Below are positions 1 to 5,488 of a stretch of DNA of 7,129 nucleotides, piece after piece. The stretch covers positions 1 to 7,129 of the forward strand of contig DASWHL010000012.1 of assembly GCA_036398175.1 (NCBI GenBank), written 5' to 3'. The DNA comes from JAOTWJ01 sp036398175 (GTDB lineage Bacteria; Gemmatimonadota; Gemmatimonadetes; Gemmatimonadales; GWC2-71-9). The translations under genes and the position numbers were made by a program. The notes under the pieces are model-generated. The model was not told where the DNA came from. It saw only the letters and a list, made by a program, of their open reading frames with translations, and ran no database searches. How positions within the stretch are numbered: position 1 is the stretch's first letter; each line of letters opens with the position of its first letter.

Positions 1-16
1 TCCCGCTTCAGCGGGA
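1..16. terminator. Hairpin at left edge, possible terminator
   Basis: A perfect 6-bp stem, TCCCGC / GCGGGA, encloses a TTCA tetraloop (TGAA on the other strand). It lies 47 nt past the stop codon of the minus-strand DUF72 gene, where a transcription terminator would be expected. The sequence that would follow on the minus strand is outside the window, so a T-tract cannot be checked. It could equally belong to a gene further left. Confidence 0.35.
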
Positions 17-54
17 TCCACCCCATTTATCCGCGCCATCATCTACCCCCAGCC

Positions 55-78
55 CCGCTCACATCAACCGCTCACATC
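55..78. repeat. 13-nt tandem duplication across the DUF72 stop codon
   Basis: CCGCTCACATC occurs at 55-65 and again at 68-78, a 13-nt period. The stop codon of the DUF72 gene (64-66 on the complement) falls inside it. A related GATGTG unit (minus strand) is repeated again 12 nt further into the gene, encoding the GGDV-GGDV tail. This looks like local replication slippage that remodelled the C-terminus. Confidence 0.6.
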
Positions 79-795
79 GCCACCCACATCCCCCCCGACC
101 CCGAGCCCGAGCAGGTCGGCGGCCAACGCAGGTCCGGTGGCACCATCCTCGTGCTTGAAGAAGGCGTAGCAATCCTCCCATCCCTGCTCGCGAATCCGGC
201 CGGCCCACTCTTCGAGGCCCGCGCGGGTGTACGCCTCGCGCCGCAGCCGCAGGTACCCCCAGTCGGCGGTGGCCACGAATGGCGTCGCGTCCTCGTCCTC
301 CGCCTGGTCCGCAATGCAGAGCGCCGCGTTCCGCGCGCGGAGGGCCGCGAACACTTCGTCGTCGAACCAGGAGCGATGGCGAAACTCGAACGCCGCGCGC
401 CACTGATTGGGCAGCAGGGCCAGGAACGTCGTCAGGCGCTCGAGGTCCTGCTTCATGTTGGGCGGCAGCTGGAACAGGGAGGGGCCGCGGCGCGCGCCGA
501 GCGCCTGAGACACCCGCAGGAAGTACTCCAGCTCGCTCTCGACCCCCTTCAGGCGGCCGAAATGGGTGATGCGCCGCGTCGCCTTGAGGACGAAGCGAAA
601 GGACTCCGGCACCTGGTCCGCCCAGCCGAGCACGACCGATTCTTTGGGCATCCGGTAGAACGTGTTGTTGATCTCGACCGCGGGCAGCCGCGACGCGTAG
701 TGCCCGAGCATCGCGTCGTCCTTGAGGTCGGCCGGGTAAAACGAGCCCTTCCATTCCTTGTAGGCGTAGCCGCTCGTGCCCGTGTACAGGGCCAT
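64..795 (-). CDS. DUF72 family protein (YecE-like)
   Basis: The 243-residue product has the usual length for DUF72, a TIM-barrel family that includes E. coli YecE and whose biochemical role is not established. Visible family motifs are GTSGY (residues 6-10), EINNTFYRMP (41-50), FRFVLKATRRITH (66-78), FQLPP (108-112), AFEFRHRSWF (135-144), WGYLRL (179-184) and YAFFKHED (210-217). It is probably cytoplasmic, as no signal peptide or membrane segment is visible. The ATG is chosen because MALYTGTSGY begins directly at the conserved first strand; the same frame stays open upstream, but only as a shadow of the VOC gene. The start lies 2 nt after the VOC stop codon, which suggests translational coupling; only a weak GGTAGG-like ribosome site precedes it. 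The C-terminus ends in a GGDV duplication, and the stop codon lies inside a 13-nt tandem repeat. The family call is firm; the function is unknown. Confidence 0.93.
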   Translation of the reverse strand: MALYTGTSGYAYKEWKGSFYPADLKDDAMLGHYASRLPAVEINNTFYRMPKESVVLGWADQVPESFRFVLKATRRITHFGRLKGVESELEYFLRVSQALGARRGPSLFQLPPNMKQDLERLTTFLALLPNQWRAAFEFRHRSWFDDEVFAALRARNAALCIADQAEDEDATPFVATADWGYLRLRREAYTRAGLEEWAGRIREQGWEDCYAFFKHEDGATGPALAADLLGLGVGGDVGGDVSG

Positions 796-797
796 GC

Positions 798-1238
798 CTA
801 CCGCTCGGCGCGCCAGAAGATCGAGATGGCGTACCGGTCCGGGTCCAGGATGGAGAAGTCCCGGCCGCCGTGCGCGTCGTCCGGGGCCTCCTCGATCCTC
901 CCGCCGCGCTCCTGGATGGCCGCCGCGAGCTTGTTCACGTCCTGGCGGGTCGCGCAGTAGAGGCGAACGCTGTTGCCGCGCGGCCGGTCGGCGGTCGGAT
1001 CCGGATCCTGCTCGAGCAGGAACCGCACTTTCCCCGCCTTGAGCTGGGCCGCCACCACGGCTCCGTCCCGGCGCAACTCCTCGGCCACCACGAAGCCCAG
1101 AATGTCCCGGTACCAGGCGAGGCTCCGCTCCAGGTCGGACACCAGGAGCATGGGCATCACCGCCCGGAGCCGAAGCGTCTCCGGACTCCGGCGGCGACGT
1201 TCGCCCTGACCGACGGGGGTATCCTCTCCAATTGCCAT
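798..1238 (-). CDS. VOC (glyoxalase/bleomycin resistance fold) family protein
   Basis: The 146-residue product carries one VOC domain at about residues 24-142. The N-terminal beta-alpha unit (MLLVSDLERSLAWYRDILGF, residues 30-49) is typical, as is the C-terminal DFSILDPDRYAISIFW (127-142). VOC proteins include glyoxalases, extradiol dioxygenases and antibiotic-binding proteins, and the substrate cannot be read here. The usual metal ligands seem absent: no His follows the first strand, and the last strand reads AISIF where a Glu is common. A metal-independent binding role is therefore possible. The first 20 residues are polar and Arg-rich and lie outside the domain. The start is set by a GAGGAG site 6 nt upstream; the frame stays open further upstream without such support. 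It is the first gene of a pair with the DUF72 gene. Confidence 0.85.
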   Translation of the reverse strand: MAIGEDTPVGQGERRRRSPETLRLRAVMPMLLVSDLERSLAWYRDILGFVVAEELRRDGAVVAAQLKAGKVRFLLEQDPDPTADRPRGNSVRLYCATRQDVNKLAAAIQERGGRIEEAPDDAHGGRDFSILDPDRYAISIFWRAER

Positions 1239-1244
1239 CCAACG

Positions 1245-1250
1245 CTCCTC
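1245..1250 (-). promoter_or_regulatory. Ribosome binding site of the VOC gene
   Basis: On the minus strand this reads GAGGAG, six nucleotides before the ATG at 1238. It decides between this start and longer in-frame alternatives up to position 1331. Confidence 0.7.
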
Positions 1251-1347
1251 GCGAGGCGTGGCCGTTGCTCCGAACCTGACAGCCGGCGGGCGGGCGGCCC
1301 GTGATCCAGCGCACAAGGGGCCGGTCCGCAACGCCGGGCTTCCGACC

Positions 1348-1353
1348 TATCTT
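1348..1353 (+). promoter_or_regulatory. Putative -10 box (TATCTT), possibly giving a leaderless transcript
   Basis: TATCTT matches the bacterial -10 consensus at four of six bases and sits in the 9-mer CTATCTTAC, which recurs before the Rrf2 gene at 4154-4162. Only ACCACC separates it from the lipoprotein ATG. Transcription starting 6-7 nt downstream would begin at or next to the start codon. No Shine-Dalgarno sequence exists here, which agrees with a leaderless message. No convincing -35 box is visible. The rest of the 1239-1359 spacer shows no clear promoter for the divergent VOC gene. Confidence 0.45.
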
Positions 1354-1359
1354 ACCACC

Positions 1360-1797
1360 ATGCCTTCCATCCGGCTTCCGATCCTGGCGCTCGCCGCGCT
1401 TCCCCTGGCCGCCGCCTGCAGCGATCCCACCGATGAGCTGCCGGTCCCCGGCGATGCCGTTCCGCCCGTTGTGACCGCGTTGGATCCGCCCCCGGGAGCC
1501 CAGGACGTGGACGTGGCGGCCGTGATCACCGTCCGGTTTTCGGAGCCCATCAACCCGGCCACCGTGGGGCCCGCGTCCTTCGCCGTCCGGAAGGGATTCG
1601 ACGCCGTGGCGGGCACGTACGCCTTCGGCGACGGCACGGCCAGCTTCGTCCCCGACGCCAACCTGGCCTACCTCGGCTCGTTCGGGGTCACGCTGACGCG
1701 GGGCATCCGCGACCCCGCGGGCAACCAGTTGGCGCGCGACACGTCGTGGGCGTTTCAGGTCAGGGGGCAGGGGACGCCGGCGCCCGCCCGCCGCTGA
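1360..1797 (+). CDS. Small lipoprotein with one SbsA-type Ig-like domain
   Basis: The 145-residue product starts with a lipoprotein-like signal peptide: Arg5, a hydrophobic stretch at 6-19, then LAAAC with Cys20 as the likely lipidated residue. Ala rather than Leu at -3 makes the lipobox slightly weak. After an acidic/Pro linker (21-34), residues 35-136 match the SbsA Ig-like (Big_5) pattern: PPVVTALDPPPGAQDV, ITVRFSEPINPATV, FVPDANL, and the closing GIRDPAGNQL before a final strand ending FQVRG. Such domains are usually modules of larger surface proteins; here one domain stands alone on a lipid anchor. The role is unknown, with surface structure or ligand binding possible. The ATG is chosen because the signal peptide begins there; upstream in-frame sequence lacks signal character. 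The gene converges with proline dehydrogenase, with only 8 nt between stop codons and no clear terminator. Confidence 0.85.
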   Translation: MPSIRLPILALAALPLAAACSDPTDELPVPGDAVPPVVTALDPPPGAQDVDVAAVITVRFSEPINPATVGPASFAVRKGFDAVAGTYAFGDGTASFVPDANLAYLGSFGVTLTRGIRDPAGNQLARDTSWAFQVRGQGTPAPARR

Positions 1798-1805
1798 ACC
1801 GGCCG

Positions 1806-2735
1806 TCAGCCCACGACGCTCCGGATCACGAACCAGACGTTGGCCGGCCGTTCCGCGAGCCGGCGCATGTACCAGCGAAACCAGGCGCTGCCGTAGCTGA
1901 TCAGCACGCGCACGGCATGCCCCTCACGGCGCAGCCGTTCCTGCTCGGCCGTGCGGATGCCGTACAGCATGTGGACCTCGCACGCCGTGCGGTCCAGCCC
2001 GGCCGCCGCGGCCGTGTGCTGGAGCGACCGGATCAGGCCGATGTCGTGGGTGCCGAACACCGGAGGTTCCCCGCCATGTCGGGCCGCATGATCGATCAGT
2101 GTCGCCGCGAGCGCCAGGTACGAGGCATCCGTGTCGCGCTTGGCTGGGAACGCGCGCTCCGGGGGTTCCGCGTACGCGCCCTTGACCAATCGGATGGCGG
2201 GCTTGAGGGGGAGCAGTTCCTCCAGGTCCGCGGCGGTGCGACGCAGATAGGCCTGGAGGCACACGCCGACGTTCTCGTGGCGGCGCCGCAGCTCCCGGAA
2301 GAGATCGAGCGTGGCGTCCACGTAGCTCGAGTCCTCCATGTCCACCCAGAGCCGGTCGCCCCGCCGTGCGGCCTGCGCCGCGAGGCTGTCAATGCGGGCG
2401 ACACACGTTGCGGCCTCGAAGTCGAGGCCGAGCTGTGTGGGCTTGACCGAGATGAGACTCGGGAGGTCGCGTTGCGCCAGCAGCGTGAGGACGCCGAGGT
2501 AGTGATCGCGCACGGCGTCCGCCTCGGCGGCGGCGGTCAGGTTCTCGCCCAGCTGGGTGAACACGGTCCCGATCCCGCGGGCCGCGAGCCCCGCCGCCGC
2601 GGTCAGCGCCGCCTCGAGGTCTTCCCCCGGCATGAAGCGCCGCACCGCACGCTGCGCAAACGCGCGATGCCGGGCCTGCCGCTCCAGCCACGCGTTCCGG
2701 GATCCCCACAGGAGAAGCGATCGGGTAATGGACAT
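1806..2735 (-). CDS. Proline dehydrogenase (single-domain, FAD-dependent)
   Basis: The product oxidises L-proline to delta-1-pyrroline-5-carboxylate using FAD and passes electrons to the respiratory chain, the first step of proline breakdown. The 309 residues fit the monofunctional enzyme; no P5C dehydrogenase domain is fused and none is encoded in this window. Characteristic motifs appear in order: SVKPTQLG (96-103, with Lys98), VDMEDS (131-136), QAYLRR (161-166), RLVKGAY (182-188), THD (229-231), HMLYGIR (255-261) and, near the end, the substrate-binding YMRRLAERPANV (289-300), where Arg291 and Arg292 are expected to hold the proline carboxylate. It is likely cytoplasmic and membrane-associated. 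The start MSITRSLLLW is chosen by family N-terminus; no Shine-Dalgarno is seen. The same frame is open far upstream, but only as antisense of the DUF819 gene. CATCTT lies 8 nt before the ATG and might be a -10 box, weakly supported. Confidence 0.95.
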   Translation of the reverse strand: MSITRSLLLWGSRNAWLERQARHRAFAQRAVRRFMPGEDLEAALTAAAGLAARGIGTVFTQLGENLTAAAEADAVRDHYLGVLTLLAQRDLPSLISVKPTQLGLDFEAATCVARIDSLAAQAARRGDRLWVDMEDSSYVDATLDLFRELRRRHENVGVCLQAYLRRTAADLEELLPLKPAIRLVKGAYAEPPERAFPAKRDTDASYLALAATLIDHAARHGGEPPVFGTHDIGLIRSLQHTAAAAGLDRTACEVHMLYGIRTAEQERLRREGHAVRVLISYGSAWFRWYMRRLAERPANVWFVIRSVVG

Positions 2736-2760
2736 GGGACGGGAAGATGCACGGAAAACG

Positions 2761-2823
2761 AGAAGGGCAGAAGGGCGAAGGGCAGAGAAGCGGGGCAGCG
2801 GGGCAGCGGGGCAGAGGGGCAGA
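2761..2823. repeat. G-rich 8-bp tandem repeat with G-quadruplex pattern
   Basis: On the plus strand this is a run of mostly 8-bp units: AGAAGGGC twice, a 7-nt GAAGGGC, AGAGAAGC, then GGGGCAGC twice and GGGGCAGA twice. The last four units give four runs of exactly four G separated by three 4-nt loops (2792-2819), a textbook intramolecular G-quadruplex pattern. The array lies in the divergent spacer between proline dehydrogenase and the DUF819 gene. It does not belong to any convincing reading frame. Confidence 0.85.
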
Positions 2824-2856
2824 GATGAACGGCGGGCGGCGTGCTTGGGGCTGTGG

Positions 2857-2885
2857 TTGCTCCATCCGGGACCGGCGGCGATACT
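2857..2885 (+). promoter_or_regulatory. Weak candidate sigma-70-like promoter for the DUF819 gene
   Basis: TTGCTC (2857-2862) and GATACT (2880-2885) are spaced by exactly 17 nt, matching the -35 and -10 consensus at three and four of six positions. The expected start near 2892 would give a leader of about 36 nt made almost wholly of the GTTCATCCC repeats. It would also place the G-quadruplex array upstream of the promoter rather than inside the message. The match is weak. Confidence 0.25.
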
Positions 2886-2893
2886 GCCGTGGC

Positions 2894-2920
2894 GTTCATC
2901 CCGTTCATCCCGCTCATCCC
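2894..2920 (+). repeat. Three 9-bp tandem repeats (GTTCATCCC)
   Basis: GTTCATCCC occurs at 2894-2902 and 2903-2911, followed by GCTCATCCC at 2912-2920, ending 7 nt before the DUF819 start codon. If translation began further upstream at the in-frame GTG (2841), the repeats would encode FIP-FIP-LIP. With the chosen ATG they form the leader instead. Confidence 0.8.
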
Positions 2921-2927
2921 GCCACCC

Positions 2928-4121
2928 ATGCCCCAGCCATCCGCCGCCCTCATCACCGACCCCACCGCCGTCGCGGGCGCGCTGACGGCCATCATCGCGG
3001 GGCTGTTCTGGCTGAGCGGGGTCGGGCGCCTCCAGCGGTTCTTCGAGATCATTCCGGTCGTGCTGCTGGCGTATTTCCTGCCGACGGTCGCGACCGCGGT
3101 GCGGCTGATCCCGCCGCAGTCGCCGGCGTACGACTGGATCACGCGCTACATGCTGACGATGGCGCTGTTCCTGCTGATGGTGACGGTGGACCTGCGCAGC
3201 GTGGTGCGGCTCGGGCCCATGGCGCTGCTCATGATGCTGGCGGGATCGGCGGGGATCGTGATCGGCGCGCCCATCGTGCTGATCCTGTTCGGCCCCGCGT
3301 TGCCGCCCGACGCCTGGAAGGGCATCGCCGCGCTCGCGGGGAGCTGGATCGGCGGGTCCGCCAACCTGGTGGCGGTGGCGGAGAGCGTCGGGACGCCGGA
3401 CACGCTGCTCGGGCCCATGATCATCGTGGACACGGTGGTGGGCTACAGCTGGATGGCCGTGCTGCTGTTCTTCAGCTCCTGGCAGGGACGGTTCGACCGG
3501 TGGAACCGCGCGCGGACCGGCGCACTGGAGGACGCGAACCGCCACCTGGCGGCGTTCGAGTCGCACCGGCTGCCGCTGGACCTCCGGAGCACGGGCCTGA
3601 TCGTGCTCGGCGGGTTTGCGGCCGCCACCCTGAGCGTGGCCATCGGGCAGCGCCTGCCCGAGCTGGGAGACCCGAAGATCATCTCGCATACGACGTGGAC
3701 GGTGCTGCTCGTCGTGACCGGAGGCCTGCTCCTGTCGTTTTCGCCGATTCGACGCCTCGAGGAGCGGGGCGGGTCCCGGGTGGGGTATGCCGCGCTCTAC
3801 CTCATGATGGCGGGGGTGGGCGCGCAGGCGGACCTGCGGGCGGTCCTCCAGGCACCGGTGTTCCTGATGGTGGGCGTCGTGTGGATCGGTATTCACGTGG
3901 GGACGCTGCTGATCGTGGCGCGGCTGATCCGCGCGCCCCTCTTCTTCATTGCCACCGGCAGCATGGCCAACATCGGCGGCACCGCCTCTGCCCCGGTGGT
4001 GGCCACGATGTATCACCCCGCCATGGCGCCAGTGGGCCTGCTGATGGCCGTGCTGGGGTACGTCGTGGGCACCTACGCCGCCCTCGGCGTGGCCTGGGTC
4101 CTGGGCCAGATGGCGACGTAA
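2928..4121 (+). CDS. DUF819 family integral membrane protein
   Basis: The 397-residue protein is very hydrophobic. I see membrane segments at roughly 13-31, 40-58, 72-88, 97-121, 161-182, 220-240, 255-271, 285-298, 309-331 and 366-395, with two Gly/Ser-rich stretches between them. It fits DUF819 (YjcL-like), an uncharacterised family with transporter-like architecture. Two halves echo each other: GSWIGGSANLVAVAE (138-152) and GSMANIGGTASAPVVA (344-359), each followed by a hydrophobic helix. This suggests a duplicated, two-inverted-repeat fold with re-entrant or broken helices, as in sodium-coupled transporters (inference). A basic, charged loop at about 186-220 separates the halves. The ATG is chosen because the first helix follows it directly; an in-frame GTG at 2841 would add 29 Pro/Gly-rich residues. 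No Shine-Dalgarno precedes the ATG. The substrate is unknown. Confidence 0.88.
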   Translation: MPQPSAALITDPTAVAGALTAIIAGLFWLSGVGRLQRFFEIIPVVLLAYFLPTVATAVRLIPPQSPAYDWITRYMLTMALFLLMVTVDLRSVVRLGPMALLMMLAGSAGIVIGAPIVLILFGPALPPDAWKGIAALAGSWIGGSANLVAVAESVGTPDTLLGPMIIVDTVVGYSWMAVLLFFSSWQGRFDRWNRARTGALEDANRHLAAFESHRLPLDLRSTGLIVLGGFAAATLSVAIGQRLPELGDPKIISHTTWTVLLVVTGGLLLSFSPIRRLEERGGSRVGYAALYLMMAGVGAQADLRAVLQAPVFLMVGVVWIGIHVGTLLIVARLIRAPLFFIATGSMANIGGTASAPVVATMYHPAMAPVGLLMAVLGYVVGTYAALGVAWVLGQMAT

Positions 4122-4154
4122 AGGACTTTCCCCTGTGTTTGTCAGAAAAAGGGC

Positions 4155-4160
4155 TATCTT
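4155..4160 (+). promoter_or_regulatory. Putative -10 box (TATCTT) of the Rrf2 gene
   Basis: This TATCTT lies in the same 9-mer, CTATCTTAC, seen before the lipoprotein gene. A start about 7 nt downstream would give a leader of about 37 nt. TTGTCA (4139-4144) resembles a -35 box but is only 10 nt away, too close for normal sigma-70 spacing; it might be part of an operator. The 4122-4203 spacer is visibly more A/T-rich than its surroundings around 4125-4161, as expected of a promoter. Confidence 0.45.
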
Positions 4161-4203
4161 ACGCGGAACCGAACCGCGACCGCCCTGACCGCCTCGTCCG
4201 CCC

Positions 4204-4599
4204 ATGCTCTCCGGTACCGCCGAGTACGCCCTCCGCGCGGTGGTCTACATCGCCCGCCGCGGGACCGACGTGCCGGTGCAGGCCGATGACCTGGCTGAGG
4301 CCGTAGACGTCCCGCGCAATTACCTGGGCAAGGTCTTGCACCAGTTGGTCCGCGCCCGGATTCTCCGGTCCACCCGGGGCAAGCACGGCGGGTTCTGGCT
4401 GGCCCGGGACCCGCGGGACCTCACCCTCCTCGAGATCGCGTCCCTGTTCGACCGCATCGAGGGTCGGAGGAGCTGCCTGCTCGGTCGCCCGGAGTGCAGC
4501 GATATCAATCCCTGTCCGGTGCATCACCGCTGGCGGGAGACCTCGGAGCAGATCAGCCGGTTCTTTCGCGAAACCACCCTGGCGGACGTCATCGCCTAG
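4204..4599 (+). CDS. Rrf2 family transcriptional regulator with three-cysteine motif
   Basis: The 131-residue protein has the classic Rrf2 start, MLSGTAEYALRAVVYIA, and a winged helix over about residues 1-80: recognition region VPRNYLGKVLHQLVRARIL (36-54), then the wing RSTRGKHGGFWLARDP (55-70). Three cysteines, Cys91, Cys98 and Cys104 (C-X6-C-X5-C), sit where IscR, NsrR and related members bind an Fe-S cluster, followed by PVHHRW (105-110). The protein is therefore probably a cluster-sensing repressor responding to iron-sulfur status, nitric oxide or redox stress; which one cannot be read from sequence. No Shine-Dalgarno is visible before the ATG. The secreted NGG-repeat gene begins 67 nt downstream on the same strand, with no terminator between, so the two may be co-transcribed. 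No clear palindromic operator was found upstream. Confidence 0.92.
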   Translation: MLSGTAEYALRAVVYIARRGTDVPVQADDLAEAVDVPRNYLGKVLHQLVRARILRSTRGKHGGFWLARDPRDLTLLEIASLFDRIEGRRSCLLGRPECSDINPCPVHHRWRETSEQISRFFRETTLADVIA

Positions 4600-4654
4600 C
4601 CGCGGGCGTGAAACCATCCGGCCCCTCGATTCGTCCAAGGGGAAGGACATTCAC

Positions 4655-4660
4655 GCGAGG
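4655..4660 (+). promoter_or_regulatory. Ribosome binding site candidate of the NGG-repeat gene
   Basis: GCGAGG lies 6 nt before the ATG at 4667 and only 1 nt before the out-of-frame ATG at 4662. Its spacing favours the ATG at 4667 as the working start in the sequence as given. Confidence 0.45.
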
Positions 4661-4670
4661 CATGGCATGG
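4661..4670 (+). repeat. 5-bp tandem duplication at the start codon
   Basis: CATGG is present twice in a row, creating two ATG codons five bases apart (4662 and 4667) in different frames. Removing one copy would join the downstream gene in frame to an upstream GTG at 4608. Confidence 0.75.
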
Positions 4671-5467
4671 CAACGCTGACCGTTGGCGCCGGGTTCGGCG
4701 CTCTCCTTCTGGCTCCGGCGCTCGCCCTGGCCCAGACACCCACCGTCACCTGCGACGATCGCGACTGGGACGGAGATGGCGAGCGGTTCTGCGAGATCCG
4801 GGACTTCACCCTGCCCGCCGGCCGCGGCCCGATCGTCATTGACGGGGGCCGGAACGGGGGCGTGCGGGTCCACGCCTGGGACCGCAACGAGATCCGGGTC
4901 TTTGCGCGGGTCCAGGCGCACGCGCGGTCGGACGAGCGGGCGCGCGAGATCGCGGGCGAGGTGACGATCGCCACTTCGGGAACGCTCGAGGCCCGCGGCC
5001 CCGACACGCGACGCCGCGAGTCGTGGTCGGTCACGTTCGAGGCGTTCGTGCCCACCCGCTCCGACCTCGATCTCGAGACGATGAACGGCGGGATCCGAAT
5101 CGAGGACGTGCATGGGCGCATCCGGTTCGCCGTCACCAACGGCGGCGTGGCGCTCACGCGCCTGGGCGGCGACGTCCAGGGCCGCACGACGAACGGTGGC
5201 ATCCGGCTGACGCTGGGCGGCACCGCGTGGGATGGCGCGGGCGCGGACGTGCGCGCCACCAACGGGGGAATCGTGCTCACCGTGCCCGAGGGGTACTCGG
5301 CCCACCTGGAGACCGGCACCACCAACGGCGGCCTCCAGTTCGACTTCCCCGTCACGGTGCAGGGCCGCCTGAACCGACGCGTCGCCATGGATCTGGGGAA
5401 CGGCGGTCCGCCCATACGGGCCGTCACGGTCAATGGGGGAGTGGTGGTCCGGCGCCCGGGCATCTGA
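4667..5467 (+). CDS. Secreted DUF4097-like protein with NGG repeats
   Basis: The 266-residue product begins with a hydrophobic signal-like segment (about 5-22) ending ALALAQ, so export with cleavage near Ala22 is likely. The n-region, MATLTVG, lacks any Lys or Arg, which is unusual. A short Cys-bracketed acidic stretch follows (Cys29, Cys42, with DRDWDGDGE between); a disulfide or metal-binding role is possible. The remainder is beta-strand-rich with eight Asn-Gly-Gly turns starting at residues 63, 140, 158, 176, 199, 220, 245 and 256. This pattern is typical of DUF4097, a family of predicted adhesin-like beta-helices of unknown function in the cell envelope. The charged segment 84-118 interrupts the repeats. 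Its position right after the Rrf2 gene suggests shared transcription. A strong terminator follows. The family call rests on the repeat pattern and is fairly sure; the exact function is not known. Confidence 0.8.
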   Translation: MATLTVGAGFGALLLAPALALAQTPTVTCDDRDWDGDGERFCEIRDFTLPAGRGPIVIDGGRNGGVRVHAWDRNEIRVFARVQAHARSDERAREIAGEVTIATSGTLEARGPDTRRRESWSVTFEAFVPTRSDLDLETMNGGIRIEDVHGRIRFAVTNGGVALTRLGGDVQGRTTNGGIRLTLGGTAWDGAGADVRATNGGIVLTVPEGYSAHLETGTTNGGLQFDFPVTVQGRLNRRVAMDLGNGGPPIRAVTVNGGVVVRRPGI

Positions 5468-5488
5468 GCCGCACGGCGCCGGGAGTGG

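Noticed and set aside
151..960. Long plus-strand open frame opposite the DUF72 and VOC genes
   Set aside because: No recognisable motif; the minus strand carries clear DUF72 and VOC motifs with a ribosome binding site.
1778..1793. GC hairpin (CGGCG / CGCCG) at the end of the lipoprotein gene as a terminator
   Set aside because: Only five base pairs, inside coding sequence, and without a T-tract on either strand.
4139..4144. TTGTCA as a -35 box for the Rrf2 promoter
   Set aside because: It matches the consensus well but lies only 10 nt from TATCTT, outside the usual 16-18 nt spacing.
2736..4205. A very long open frame on the minus strand, continuous with proline dehydrogenase and running antisense through the whole DUF819 gene
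   Set aside because: Its translation is low-complexity His/Arg/Gln/Pro-rich with no domain, while the opposite strand encodes a coherent membrane protein. High GC at third codon positions explains the lack of stops. The enzyme's own N-terminus fits at 2735.
2747..4306. A long plus-strand open frame overlapping DUF819 in another frame
   Set aside because: Arg/Gly/Ala/Pro-rich translation without structure; it is an out-of-frame shadow of the DUF819 gene that crosses into the Rrf2 start.
5078..5445. Recurring AACGGCGG-like DNA in the NGG-repeat gene as a possible CRISPR-like or DNA repeat array
   Set aside because: Spacing is irregular and in frame, and it follows the Asn-Gly-Gly protein turns; it is a protein repeat, not an array of DNA elements.
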